64,000 nucleotides of DNA from Auricularia sp. M13. Taxonomy: Eukaryota; Basidiomycota; Agaricomycetes; Auriculariales; Auriculariaceae. How positions within the stretch are numbered: the stretch's first letter is position 1; each line of letters opens with the position of its first letter. This document shows, piece after piece, positions 33,178 through 44,959 of this stretch. The notes under the pieces are model-generated. The model had not been told where the DNA came from, did no database searches, and saw only the letters and a list, made by a program, of their open reading frames with translations. The translations under genes were made by a program, and so were the position numbers. The DNA lies in the NCBI GenBank assembly GCA_037042915.1, contig CM073201.1, positions 248,001-312,000 of the forward strand, in the 5' to 3' direction.

Positions 33178-36108
33178 TCTGTCTCGTTGTGGGGCGACTC
33201 GTGCTGTTCTGCTGTCAGGCATCGGTGTCGGTGTTTCGGTCTGGTTGGGTGGGTCATCGGATGCCGGTGTGTGTATTGTATGCCGTTTTGCTTGCGTTTG
33301 CTGCTTCTTTGTCGCGTTGTGCTGAATATGCTTTCTTCGCCTGTCCTTCTCTGGCGCTCACAGTGTACATCCTCGTTCAAAACAAGCTGGAATCTTCGTC
33401 CGCTGGCTGTGAAGACGGAACCACTCCAACGCCGGGCAAAACGAATGTCCCATTCGCGATCGTCTGATTAGTACCCTGGCGGCTAGAGTCCAATCGTTGT
33501 TCTCATGCACACGTGTGTGATGCCTTGGGGAAACACCAGTCTTCCTTCGTCGGGTACGGCGGACGAGATACCCTGTGATTCCCTGAGGCATCAGTTGTGC
33601 CGTTGTGGTTCGCTGATCGAGCTGATGATTTTTCCACGCGAGCGACCCGGCGCAGGGCAGAATGCGCTCAACATGTGAAAACGGACGAGGATCTGCTCGC
33701 ATTCTGTTTATGCCAGGGCATCAAGTTTGCATCATGTCGGCGGTTCCAGAAACTTTGCAGTTGCGACGTTCGGCCATGTTCCACCCCAGGAACCTCTCCT
33801 CAGGTCCAGCTATAGCCCATCTGCCAGCACCAACGAGATCCATCCTCATGCTGTGATCCCGGCTGAAGTGGAGGTACATGGTTCCACACTCTCTGGCCCG
33901 AAGTTGTTCTGGATCGGCGTTGTCATCCCATTTTCACCAGCGAAGCCGGATCGCGATTTAGCCGTCTTTCTCCCGGACGCGTGGAGGTCTTCCTGTCGAC
34001 TTGCGGTGTCTATCTGCGTTTCGACCTCCTGAGCTGCTGTCCCTTGGACGCGCTGGACACTTGAGCCACACAGTCATTGACAGCTTCGCAATGCCGGCAC
34101 ACTCTTTTCCGACACGGTGGCGAAGCGTTATTCTCGTCTCGTCTTGCAGTTAGACAGGGTCTCGCGGTTCCGGGACTGAGTCTCTTCATCGGGAACCTGT
34201 GGATCTCCACGTTAATTCCATCCTCGCGCTGCTTCGTGCTTCAGGAACTCAGTGCTTACCCTTGTCACTGAACCGTTCAGACCTCTGCGAACATAGTTCA
34301 TGCAGTGTGAATGGCTGAGAAAGACATTGAATACAAGTAGCGCTGATTTCGCACTTTCTGGACCGTGATTCGGCGCAGGTTCCTCCATAGGGGTATATTT
34401 GCTTCACGCCAGAATCTACGACTCCAGTTATCCGAATCCATGATGTGACTTGCAATGGTTGCCCCAGGCAATGGCTTCTGCATTCCCGCGTTCGAAGTTC
34501 TCTGCTGCCGTCAGACGTTGGATCCGCGCTTGCGGTTCGGCTTTGTTTCTCCATCCCGCTGCACACACACACACGGGAGTTGCGATCGATGATGCTCAGC
34601 GAATGTGATGGGACACATGCTCCTGCTGTGTGCTTCCCTCCGCCCTGGCACTGGACCACGCGGAGTTGCTATGTTTCACCCTTCAGAACGATGATGTTAC
34701 GCTCGGAGCGCGAGCCGCCTGAGTACAGGAGCGGGAGCAACTCCGGTGTTGCCTGTGCGAAATCGCGATGCAGCCGCGACTTCTGTGCGCTTTCCCTGTG
34801 CCATGTGCTACGCAACAGGCGTTCGTTCCCTTTTCCCGGTATGTGACTTCCCGAGTTATCCTTATTCCGCACCCGGCGAGATTGCTTGATTGGCAGGGCT
34901 GGGCAGAAGAGGGCGTGTGCGCTCTGCTTGCAGCGCGCTTCAGCCGCGCTTAAGCACGGTCCCGGGATACTGGCTCCTTCGCGGACAGTCATATAATAGG
35001 AAGCAAGTCCTGAGCGACGTCAGAGTACTGCGTGAGTGCAGAGCCGATGTGCCGCGCTGCCTTCCTTGACTATCTGACATGGCCGTGGGAACGACCGCCA
35101 TGGGTCTATTTGGCAAGCAGGCGCTGACAGGCGAACCGGGGCCGGTGATAGCAGCATGTGGAAGCTATGTCCGTCCAGGGAGCCGCTCGAGCGTCACAAC
35201 GCAGGGACGGTCGCTCCAGATCTTTCATTCGCACGCTGAGCGTTATGATCACCCTCATGACGGGCATAACTGGGGCATTAATTCCCAGCTGGCGCGTCGC
35301 AGAGTGCTACGCTTATTGATACTCTCACATCAAGCAGTACCTACTACCATAGGGGAGTCATGTCAGAGGCTAGTGCCCCTTTGCATGCATGGCTGAAGCT
35401 CATACACGGCGGTGATGCGGGGCTGGAATGTATGTTGCCTGTGCAAGTCGTCCTGATCAGGCAGTTTACCGTCAACTGAACGTATCACGTGCAGCTTCTC
35501 ACAGGGATGGAGAGCGGCCGGCAGCAGGTCTCAAATGGCGTGTATCGTCGCCCGTCAACGGAGCGCGGGACCGACGGTCCCCAATGTGTAGCTTACGTTC
35601 CCTGTTTACCCTCGGCGATCCATCCCCGGCGCCTGTTAATGCAAGCGAAACGAGTAATGCCGCAGCGATCTCAGTCAACAACACGGAGCGAGACCTTCAT
35701 CGCCGCCGAGTGCAGTGTCTAATAACGGATTTGCCGCTTGCAGTTGGCCATTCAAGGAGGAGATTCACGGCGCGGATTCGTTTCGAGGGCAAAGCAAAGC
35801 GCCATGGCGCAGACTGATTGACATAGATACAAAAACAGGAAATGATTGGATAGAAATACAGTCAAGGAGTGACATTGACACCACCGCTGGGTTATCTGAA
35901 CCGTGATCCTGTCACAGGCATAGCGGGATACAGTAGGAGACATCGAGAAGAAAGACACGACACTGGAGAGTCCATATAGTGGTGACCGCAAGTCATTGGA
36001 TACATAGAATCTTAAGAACACCAACATTCACAAGGCGCGAGCAGAGTAGGACTCGCGACGAAGATGAGAAAAAGATGCGATGCCCTCGCTAGCTGTGATG
36101 ATGAAATG
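33178..36108. other. Long intergenic region, no gene seen
   Basis: Nearly 3 kb without a frame I can support. Both strands have only short scattered open frames with no splice continuity. Confidence 0.4.
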
Positions 36109-37162
36109 TTACTTTTTCACCGCAGCCTTCGTTTTATGCGATCGCTCATGTCTGTACTTGTTGCTGAGTACTGAGAATGTGCGATCGCAGCCAGAGAATG
36201 AGCACTGGAACGCTAGAGAATATGTTAGATCGATATTCGTAATGAAAGTGAACGTTACGCACGACGTTCCCCCGTGTGAGAGTTGATGTGAGTCTAGCAC
36301 GGCGAGACACGTGAGTCAGGGTCTCTTGGATATGTGAAATGAAGCGCACCCTGCGAATGCTCGGGCGGTCGAAGCGCCGACGACAGTACGGGCACGGCAG
36401 CGGCTTGCGACGAATCTCCTCCTCGGTAGGCACAGTGTCGGGGGGAAGACGTGCCTTCCAGTCCTTGTGCAGATCGGCGAGCGTTTCTCCAGAAGCAGCC
36501 ATAGCCAAGCTTTTGCCGTGCTCAACAGGACGAAAAACGGCAAAAACAGGAGCTCCCGGCGCGCCAACGGGCGTGCAGTCTCCGGAATCCTCGTCCAAAA
36601 GCGAGCAGCTGTCTTCCTCTTCTTCCGCAGTGGAAGCATGCGGGCTCGCCGGACTGTGCCCGCGACTCGGAAAACCCGTCTCAATTCCGTAGCGCTCGGG
36701 GGTCCAAACTTCGAATTGCGGAGGCAAAGGGCTTCCCGAAGATGCAGGGGTGGAAGGGGTGCTAGGGCCCAGTGACGAAGACGTGAACGAGTTGGCCGGG
36801 CTGCTGGTCGGACTGGTCCATGTCACACTCGGACGCAGCAGTGGCACGGGGGTAGATGGATACGATGCGTTGAAGGTCTGTGCACGCCAGCGTGAAGCCT
36901 AATAAGAGGTATGAGTCACTGCGAAGTCACAGAAGACAGGATATACCTGGACGTTCGTTTTCGGCGGCTCGGCTTGGAGGGAACGCGCTCGCGGACGGTG
37001 GTTCGACGTGACAGCCAAGTAAGGCGCATATTGGCAAGGGGACGTGCAACACGTGCTAGGCTCGTCGAGGTTGCACTCAGTGCAGTACTCTGGCTTATAA
37101 GGGGTGACACCTATGAAGGTCTTAGCATGGATTAGCCACGAGCAGCAGTCACCGACCAGCAA
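36109..37162 (-). CDS. C2H2 zinc-finger transcription factor (two fingers at C-terminus)
   Basis: Exons 36947-37162, 36350-36898, 36263-36293 and 36109-36212 give 299 residues in phase. The N-terminus is Cys-rich (YCTECNLDEPSTCCTSPCQY). The middle is Ser/Thr/Pro-rich with an acidic run (TAEEEEDSCSLLDEDSGD). Two adjacent C2H2 fingers end the protein: CPYCRRRFDRPSIRRTHINS-H, a TGERPF linker, then CSFSGCDRTFSVLSNKYRHE-RSH. Introns fall inside finger one and inside the linker. The pair resembles developmental C2H2 regulators of filamentous fungi, but I cannot name an orthologue. The start at 37162 is the weakest point; an acceptor-like TTCATAG upstream of VTPYKPEY could mean a further exon. Confidence 0.75.
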
Positions 37163-38583
37163 GGAGAGCGTCCACTCCAGGAAGCCTGGTCACGGGCACT
37201 TCTGGAGACGAGCACGGCGAGTAGCTTGGGCTGCTCATGTGGATCAAAGGGACTGCTGGGTGGGGATCACTCGGGCGCGGGCGGGCTTGATATAGTTTTT
37301 TCACTCACAAGCAACACACGGCAGCAGGATGCGGCGGATCCCGCGATCTGCATCTGCCAGTGGAGATTTCGGGTGAGACTTCTCAGGCAAAGGTCGGACA
37401 TCGCTTTCGCGGGCCGCAGATTGGTGCTTTGCGCTACAGCTGCCGATGGCCATGCACAGCTCTGTTTTGCACCCGACAGCGCCTCAACGCATGTCTGCGT
37501 AGTTCAAACACGCGTATAACACAGCGCCCGCCAGGCCTTTTCAGGATTCGCCTGCTTTTCGGCTTTGAGATATGTGATCAGCTGTTTGCGCGGGATTGTT
37601 CATTTGTCGCATCCGCAGTCGCGGTACGCCGTTTGCACAAGTACGTCAGGGGGACCCTCCTGTTGCTCAGCGACGATGTATCCGAGTGACAGCTGTGCCT
37701 CCTTCGAGAACTGCAGATGAACCTTGAGATTGTGTGGCGAGGGAGCACGGCTTTCCCTTGATGGATAAACAGGCATTTAGGAAGTTCGTATGCGTAAGCT
37801 GGACCCAGTCCTTCATTGCTGTGCCAAAACCGCCATGTCCGACATGGATGTCGCGCATGATGTGACCCGGTACCGGGTGCTTTAACGGAGTCGATTCTGC
37901 CGGCTTGACGCTCGATTCACTCCGTCGCCTGCGCTGAGATGTTTTCCCGTTGAGCCCGCGACAGCGGGACATGATCGGCTTGCGAGGGGATAGCTCCAGA
38001 AACCTTCTCGAGCGCGAAGTGGGATTAACTCTGACGACAGAGGAGGCTGTTCCCCAGCAATCGTTCCCTTCAGACAGCTATTGAGGTCAATGACATCGCC
38101 CACTGATCAGTCGCAGCTTGGCTCCATCTCGATTATGATTAGTAGTGAGACGCAAATTCTGGCGCTCCGCCTTCCATCGAGGCGCTTTGGAAGCTCGTGA
38201 AGGCTCTTGAAGGGTGTGCTGAGCCGGCAGTGCCTGAGAACAGAAGTTACACTTTTGATCTGCGCTCATGAGCACTGCGTGTCTCTGGGAACGAGCACAG
38301 CGTCCCTTCGCTGCAATGCCCTGTGCTTCGGTCCGCTTGAAACTTGAGTATGCCGCCTATCCTGTCTCCGTTCTCTGGATGTCTCCCTGAAGACCCGTGT
38401 AGATACAATATGGCCGACGTTGACAGGCCGATGCTCCAACGGATTCCAGGTGCAACCAGGTGACGGATGAGCTGCTGGTGAATTCAGTCCGCATCGGATG
38501 CCGGGTTGCCGATAGGATGACTTGATCCGCTGACGAGCGCTTATCCGATATCGCGACAAGCCACCTGACCTTGACTCTCGACG
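37163..38583. other. Intergenic, divergent promoters
   Basis: No gene was recognised between the C2H2 regulator and the dioxygenase-like gene. Confidence 0.4.
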
Positions 38584-39704
38584 ATGACCACGACGGCGGA
38601 GCTGAAGCAACGCTACGATACAGACGGCTTCGTTATAGTTGAAGGCCTCATTCCTGACGAGCAGCTGCCTGTGCTTGACGCCGCCTCTGCGCGCGCGATT
38701 GCGAAGACTCGAGCAGGAAATTGGCCCTTCAGGCGCACTGTGGGAAAGCAGTTCCCACCCTTCGATACCGTCAGCCAGCGGCCAGATGTTTGGGGAGTCC
38801 AGCACCTCATGCACCCCGACCTCGGCGAGCCTGAGTTCGCCAAGTGGTACTGCGGCGACCAATTGACTGGAATTGCCCGAGCACTGCTCCAGTGCGAAGA
38901 CAAGGACCTTCAGATGGGTACGTTGACTATTGTGCACTTTTATCAATGTCTTATCAAAATATAGAGTTATTCAACATGTTGATTAACCCTGCCGAACACG
39001 ATTTCGCCCTGCGCTGGCACAGAGACGATGTGCGCGAGAACGCAACTGCGGAAGAAGAGCTTGAGGCACTGAAGCAATGGCACCATGGCGTGAGTAGCTG
39101 ATTGTATCCCATAATCGTCTTACGTTCTAAGCCCTGTAAATCTGCAGGTTCAGTGGAACACGTATGTCATTCGATGCTTATGCCAACCGTGATGTGGAAC
39201 TCGTCTCATGCACTTTTACCAGGGCGCTCAAGGACGATGCCGCCTTGTTTGTTGTCCCGGGATCTCATTTGAAGGCTCGTACCCCGGAGCAACGCGCGCA
39301 GTCCTGCACTATGAATCCTCCTGAAGACCCAATGACCATGCCCGGCGTTCTGCGCGTCGCCTTGAAGCGTGCGTCAAGTCTCCTAGAAGGATTGGACTCA
39401 CTAGCTTACCCGGCCTTTGTAAAAAGGGGGGCAGACCGTCTTTTATAACAACAATATTCTCCATTGCGCAAGTTACTCGCGGGACTGCGAGCGCGTCACT
39501 CTCCACGGTTGTATGGGCGACTCCCGAGGTGGATCAAGTCGCGCACGCAACATCTTGCAGCATGGTTTGGAGTGGATGCGCGATGAGAAGTTCGCTTCGA
39601 CTCTCCAAGGCCGCGGACGCAGCATGTGGGAACGTCTCGTGCAGATGGATGATCAAGCTCGCAGCACCACGAATGGCGGTGTTCAGTATTCACTCGAAGG
39701 ATGA
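38584..39704 (+). CDS. Phytanoyl-CoA dioxygenase (PhyH)-like 2-oxoglutarate/Fe(II) oxygenase
   Basis: Hydroxylates an unknown small molecule using Fe(II) and 2-oxoglutarate (family knowledge). Exons 38584-38917, 38965-39089, 39148-39161, 39223-39368 and 39427-39704 give 298 residues. The start MTTTAELKQRYDTDGFVIVE is typical of PhyH proteins. The iron site is HxD in LRWHRDDVREN (exon 2) and the distal His in NNNILHCASYS (exon 5). The 2-oxoglutarate-binding Arg is probably in SRDCERVTLHG. VVPGSHLKARTPEQ is another hallmark. Exon 3 is a 14-nt microexon encoding VQWN plus two bases. Substrate cannot be told; no pathway genes are adjacent. Confidence 0.85.
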
Positions 39705-40200
39705 CTTTGCAAACTCCCAATGTTTCAAACGCAGTTCCTTGAGAGTGCTAGTCACTTTACTGCCCAGCTCCTCTATGCTACCGATTCAGTCGAACGTTGT
39801 ATTTCCAATCATCCTTGCAAGAACGGATCTCAGATCTGGTGTTGCGGTGCAAAGGACTGGCAAATGCCACGTTGCTTGCTAGCAGCAATCAGGTACATCA
39901 TCATGGAAGATCAGATGCCTATTCTGAAGCAGCATTTGCCAGAGTCGAGTGCGTGATCGGCCACCTATTCGTGCCATCGTCTCGCGCGTTCCACGCATCT
40001 GTTACCGCGGAGCACTGCAAAGAAAACACGTCTGGCAACTCAGCACACTGCAGGATAGCATTTGCAATTGACTCTTCGGAACGTCCGTCACTTATCCATG
40101 ATGTCCCATGGAAGAAGAAACTGTCCGGCTTACAATATAATTCAGCGCATCGCGCAGCTTAACGTGTCTCACGCCCAGTTCGTCAGCCAGTTTGTTTGCA
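39705..40200. other. Intergenic
   Basis: No supported gene. A TATA-like AATATAATT lies near 40135, about 65 bp before the small secreted ORF. Confidence 0.35.
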
Positions 40201-40326
40201 ATGTTCGCTCCCCGTGCCCTCGTCCTCGCCCTCTTCGCCCTTGTCGGCGCCGTTAACGCTGCCCCCACCAATGAGCGGCTGGGTTCTTCGGCGCTGATGG
40301 ACTATCGCAATAGCCAGCGCATCTGA
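40201..40326 (+). CDS. Small secreted peptide candidate (41 residues)
   Basis: The short frame begins with a textbook signal peptide, MFAPRALVLALFALVGAVNA, and predicts cleavage before APTNERLG. The remaining 21 residues (ending MDYRNSQRI) have no Cys. A TATA-like element lies about 65 bp upstream. It may be only the first exon of a larger secreted protein, since a GT-rich stretch follows. No homologue is known to me. Confidence 0.45.
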   Translation: MFAPRALVLALFALVGAVNAAPTNERLGSSALMDYRNSQRI

Positions 40327-41547
40327 AGGACAATGGCACCACGTGTCGGTATAGCCTGTGCGTAGTAAGCGTCAGGGTTGTTCGCTGACCTCCGACGCTG
40401 CGGCGGAATTGTAGAGAAAAGGCGTAGCTGATGACAGTCGTTTTCGGAATAGTGATACCTGGTATAATTGGTCAGGTCTCATTGACATCTGTCAGCTATC
40501 AACACACCGCGGACATCGCATTTGAATTTTGCAAAGCCTCGAGATGGCAGTGGGATCCTATGTCGGCTGTATGCGTAACAGAGATAAATGCATGCTCGGG
40601 ACTGTCAGACAAGCTGTCAATACTGTCAAGCGCCTTTCAAAATCACATACAGATGTTATCGAACCATGGGGAGTGTCATATGCGCCGCTGGTATCAGCTG
40701 GATCTTTCAAAATGTCTCTCGCTTCGTGAGGTCCAGTGGAAGCTTAAGGGCTTGCCCAGCAAATCCGCGAGTCAGTCTTGAGCGCGAGTCAGCTCAAGAC
40801 TAACGGTGCGCGCACCAGGCTAGCCCAACACCATAGCCTGGATACTGCAGCAAATCGTCTGCAAGGCGGTTGCAGGAAGCGACTTCAGATTGGTGACATT
40901 GCTGCGAACGGCGTCGAGGTACGGGGAGAGCAGCAATGGAAACTGCGCAACATCTCAGATGGTCGACGAGCGGGCGAGAGACAACGGCCGTAACAGAGTC
41001 GTATACTCGCAGTGGTAGCACCCTGAGTCGCATCCATGGGCAGATAAAGAGCACAGAAGCTGAGTTTACGTCGCCGCCCAGTGGGTCCGCCGGAATGAGA
41101 GAGCATCCGCCCAGCATGAAGTTCGAGTTTATCATGAACACTTGGGGCAGATAGTCGGGTGATAAAGACAGAGCGCGCAGTACGCACTGAGTTTTCTGCC
41201 AGGCTCCCTCACGAAGTCGCCGAGAACGCCGAAAAGCAGACTCAACCAACGGGACGAACTTGCAGCAAGCCCTAATCGAGCAGGCGACAACGTATCGTCA
41301 GCATAAACTGACACAGAGCTTGGCGGTAGTAGGTCAAGGTCAGACCTCATCGCCGTCTAGAACGCCGTGTCAGATGAGGAGCGGGCAAAACATGGCGGCA
41401 GGACGATGTGCAATGTCCGCTTCACGCCGATGCAATGTTTTGTTCGAAAGGCCGGAGTACAACATACATCGCACCGCACATACCTGGGCACCTCACCTTT
41501 GGCGCGAGTTCAAGTCACGAGTCAGTCAGCAAGGTCAATTAGAAAAA
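40327..41547. other. Intergenic, no supported gene
   Basis: A minus-strand open frame at 40800-41249 and another at 41132-41350 lack motifs and clear splice continuity, so neither is called. Confidence 0.35.
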
Positions 41548-42751
41548 TCACAAGAAATCCTCCGCCCGCGCGCGCTTCTTGCCGCGCATGTCCTCGCCCA
41601 TGGAGAACCCGATGGCGGAGATGACCTCGGAGCTGACCGCGTACTGCTTCTCTGTCGACCGTACTTCCTCCTGTACAAAGGTTAGAGACCGAATTCGGCG
41701 CGCGCAAAGGGGACAGAAGACGAACGGGAGACATGTTGGGATTGGTCCAGATGAGCACAGCACCGTCCTTGAGCGGCGGGTTGGTGTAGTTGGAACTGGG
41801 CGCGTACACGCGAGCTTCTGACAATATTGCGTCTGGCGGGGGGCCCATCGTCGCAGACGCCGGCACGAACGACGGCGGCGGCGGCGGGCCGCCTGGTATG
41901 AAACCCGGCGGTGGCATCCCAGGCATACCAGGAGGCGGCAGCGGGAAGCCCGGCGGGGGCGGCATGCCCGGTGCAAACGGCGGGGGCGGGAGGAACGGCG
42001 GCGCGCCGGGGAACGGCGGCGGCGGCATGCCCGGCGGGAACATGCCCGGTGGCGGGAGCGGGACGACGGGCGCAACGACGGGCGGGACAGTGTACGTCGT
42101 CGGCGCGGCGTTGTACACGGCCATGGCCTCCGCCGCCGGCGCCGGGTTGACGGCCTCGGACGCGCCCATGAGCGCGCGGTGCGCCTCGAGTGCTATGCGC
42201 AGCTCCGTCTCGCTCAACACGCGGTTCTCGACGCGCTGCCGCTTCTGCGCGGGCTGCGTGATCGTGCCCGGCTTCAGGCCCAGCTCGGCCTCTTTGCGCC
42301 GCTTGTAGTCGGCGAGGTCAGGCGGCGGGATGCCCTCCATGCCGAAAATTTCGACGTCGTACCCGTCTCGACCTGGTAACGCATTCTCGATCCTAGGATA
42401 ATGATGAATTGGTGAGTGAAATCGGAGAACGAAACATAAGCGTACTTGTCAGGGTCGAGCTTATGTACTTGCTGTACATGAACAGCGAGACCACCAGCCG
42501 TGTTCAATCGGCGAGGACAATGGCGGCATTTGAAATGCTTGGCCTTCTGGTGCTGCATGAGCACTATTTCCATGACAACCCGTAAGCCCAACGTATTCTG
42601 CAACACTGAAAGCAACGCACCCTTTTCGTCCTCGAACTCGCGCTCGCAGTACCAGCACCATGGCAGCAGCGTCTACGCACAGTCAATGCGCCAGCTACTA
42701 TGGGTACTCGAGACCACAGACCTGCTTGCTCTTCTTCTTGTTCTTGGCCAT
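41548..42751 (-). CDS. ZNF207/BuGZ-family zinc-finger protein
   Basis: Exons 42722-42751, 42621-42672, 42446-42563, 41726-42392 and 41548-41670 give 329 residues in phase. The start [20 protein letters not shown] is diagnostic of the family. Two C2H2 fingers follow: [22 protein letters not shown] and [22 protein letters not shown], then [20 protein letters not shown]. The middle is a long Pro/Gly/Met-rich low-complexity region of the kind that drives condensation in animal BuGZ. Near the C-terminus, [12 protein letters not shown] resembles the GLEBS motif that binds Bub3 in animals; an intron falls between SP and EE. In animals the protein stabilises Bub3 at kinetochores and affects splicing. 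A role here is inferred. Very confident of the family. Confidence 0.9.
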
Positions 42752-43130
42752 TGGGCTTGGTGCGCGGCGGAGGATGAGGCCAAGGTTCGGCTGTCGGAGT
42801 GTAAACGCGTCTTTCCCGACTAACGACTATGTAAAATTTCTAGCAACTCACGAACGGTGTACATGGACTTGTCCAATTATCACAGATAATCGGCTTACTT
42901 GAAAATTCCTCTTGGTGTGTTGATGGGTGACCGCGAGTCTTGGTGAGCGGAGACAGTGTCCCATTGCCTAACCTCCTCATAAACTTCCTTGCGCTCAATT
43001 GCTAATTTCAGATGATATAAAATGCCACGTATAGCGCAATGGTGCTCTTTGTTCAACATATTTCGCTGAGCAGCGAGTTACAGGCGCAGAAGGCACAGTT
43101 ACAGCGAATCCTCACTTCTCGTCACACGAC
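42752..43130. other. Intergenic
   Basis: Promoter region of the ZNF207-like gene and the 3' flank of the hydrolase; nothing else was recognised. Confidence 0.4.
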
Positions 43131-43892
43131 CTACGCTTTCGAGCCATGCAAATTCTGCACGAACCAAGCAACGGCTGCATTCTTGCCCCGCGCCAGCGCC
43201 TCACGGTCCCCCGGAATCTTCTCGTCGCCGCGGCTGAAGCAGCCATGCTCAACGCCCGGGAAATGCTGATAGTCGAACGGCACTTTGAGTTCCTGGAGCT
43301 TCTGGAACGTGTGAGCCTTGAGCTCTGCCGTGTACATCCGGTCGATCTCGGTCGCGAGGACCTGGACCGGTACGGCGACCTCGTCGATATCTTGGACCGT
43401 CAGGAGCGACGGGTGGCCCGTCGAGATGCAGTCGACCAGCGGCGCCGCACTGTGCTCCTTCGCGCCCAGGCGGAACACCGCCCACCCGCCGAAGCAGTAC
43501 CCGATGGCGCCGACCTTCTCGAATCCGAGCGTCTTGCGCAGCTCGCGTGCGGCCGCGAAGACCTCCGGCTCCCGGATGGCGCGGGAGTTGCGCTGCATGA
43601 AGCCCGCGATGTCGAGCTCAGCCCAGCGCCCGGCGAGCAGCAGGTCGTGCGGGAGGACCTCGCCGCCGAAGAAGTCCGGCACGAAGACCGTCGCGTTCGC
43701 CTCGCGCGCGAAGTGGTCCGCGAGCAGGCGCGTGTTGCCGAACGTCCAGCCGAACGCGTCGTGCACGAGCAGCACCGCGACTTTGGGATTGTCGCCCGTG
43801 ATGTAGGCGTCGTTGGCCCCGAGCTTGCCCACGCGTCCGCTGGGCGTGCCGTTCCACTGGAAACCCGTCAGGCAGCACGGAGCGAGCGACAT
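43131..43892 (-). CDS. Dienelactone hydrolase family protein
   Basis: Single-exon alpha/beta hydrolase of 253 residues. The ATG at 43892 (MSLAPCCLTGFQWNGTPSGR) was chosen over one 48 bp upstream because MS-x-x-PCC-x-x-G is the usual fungal DLH start. The nucleophile Cys sits in GAIGYCFGGW. The His is in the motif FPGVEHGCFSRGD, and the expected Asp is probably in ATEIDRM. Length and order fit the family, which hydrolyses enol lactones such as those from aromatic ring cleavage; the true substrate is unknown. A decayed fragment of a related gene lies 400 bp upstream on the same strand. Confidence 0.85.
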   Translation of the reverse strand: MSLAPCCLTGFQWNGTPSGRVGKLGANDAYITGDNPKVAVLLVHDAFGWTFGNTRLLADHFAREANATVFVPDFFGGEVLPHDLLLAGRWAELDIAGFMQRNSRAIREPEVFAAARELRKTLGFEKVGAIGYCFGGWAVFRLGAKEHSAAPLVDCISTGHPSLLTVQDIDEVAVPVQVLATEIDRMYTAELKAHTFQKLQELKVPFDYQHFPGVEHGCFSRGDEKIPGDREALARGKNAAVAWFVQNLHGSKA

Positions 43893-44289
43893 GTTGCGAA
43901 CGAGATTTAGCTGATATCGATTGCAGGGATCCTCATGCAATGAGGCCCATATATGGGCCGCCTTGCGGCACTAATCTGCGCAGCCTGCGGCTGACAACCA
44001 TGACAAAGGAAATGGCCGCGTAAGCTACCTGAGGTCATCGGCAGCGCTACTCCGTGCTTCGACATGGTGTAGCACGCTTCAATTTAGTTGTGCGTACCAG
44101 TGCTCCTGCCCTTCCCAAATTACAAATTCACTGAAGAGAGCCCAGGCCTCTGCTGGACAGTCTGCAAGTAAGTGTTACATCTACCAGGAAACACCCCCAC
44201 TCTTGCCCCTCGCCGGCGCGACGCGCCTCCCGGCCAGGCTTGTTCTCCTCATGGTCACCGCTGACGGAGCACGCGCGCCTACATAAATC

Positions 44290-44480
44290 AGTCGCTCGAT
44301 TCAGCATCTTCTGGAAGGTATGCCGGATTGCACGTCGGATCGTGGTTCGGCGCGAGAATCTGGACGGGCACAGCGACCCCATTGATGTCCCATTCGGTGG
44401 ACAGCGTGGGGTGCCCGTGCTTATGTAGTCTCTGAGCGGTGCGGCAGCGTGGTCGTCCTCTAAACCAAGTCGAAATAGTC
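44290..44480 (-). pseudogene. Dienelactone hydrolase gene fragment
   Basis: Translated in minus frames it gives FRLGLEDDHAAAPLRDYIST and then STEWDINGVAVPVQILAPNH. These match FRLGAKEHSAAPLVDCISTG and VQDIDEVAVPVQVLATEI of the intact gene at 43131-43892. The two pieces lie in different frames, and neither the nucleophile-Cys region nor the C-terminal His region was seen. It is a relic of a tandem duplicate. Confidence 0.65.
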
Positions 44481-44738
44481 TAAATCCCCACGCCGCCGGT
44501 CACGCGTACATCCTGCGCAGTTCGAACCGTGCCAACCGTCACTAGCATGCTTATAAAAAGGGTCGCGTATATCTCAGACTCGACAACCAATAGCAATGTA
44601 TTGAAAGTGATCAACAAGTATCACGTTCCGACCGCATAATCCTATGGAGGCCGTATTCGAAAGACTGCGATAGACCCTGTCTCAGCGGTTTCCACGTAGA
44701 GGATGATTTAGAAATCCCACCTTCGCGTTACCCTCCAT

Positions 44739-44879
44739 TTAGCAGACGACAGTGCCCGACGGGAGCTGCGCGCAGCCAGACGGAGGCTGGAGAGCAGCAG
44801 CGCGAGCACCAACTTCTCCAGGAGCGGCAGCGGCGAGTGCAGCGAGAGCGAGGGCGACGACGGTAGAGAAGAAACGCAT
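44739..44879 (-). CDS. Tiny secreted peptide with C-x9-C loop
   Basis: 46 residues. It starts MRFFSTVVALALAALAAAAP, a clear signal peptide, followed by a short linker. It ends exactly at a C-x9-C loop, CAQLPSGTVVC, then stop. The peptide at 45603-45797 has the same loop twice (CFALSSGTVVC and CVELLSGTIVC). A TATA-like GATAAAAGG lies about 72 bp upstream (44951-44959). The mature product would be about 25 residues with one disulphide. Function unknown: secreted signal, effector or toxin are all open. Confidence 0.6.
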   Translation of the reverse strand: MRFFSTVVALALAALAAAAPGEVGARAAALQPPSGCAQLPSGTVVC

Positions 44880-44950
44880 GGCTGATGAGAGGACTACGGC
44901 TGGGACTGGGTGTCTTTGCTGTGAGTTTCTCAAGTTGATCTAGTTCTTCG

Positions 44951-44959
44951 CCTTTTATC
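44951..44959 (-). promoter_or_regulatory. TATA-like box of the tiny secreted peptide gene
   Basis: On the minus strand it reads GATAAAAGG, about 72 bp before the ATG at 44879, a normal fungal distance. Confidence 0.4.

Noticed and set aside
40800-41249. 149-codon minus-strand frame
   Set aside because: No motif, no splice continuity with nearby frames, and atypical composition.
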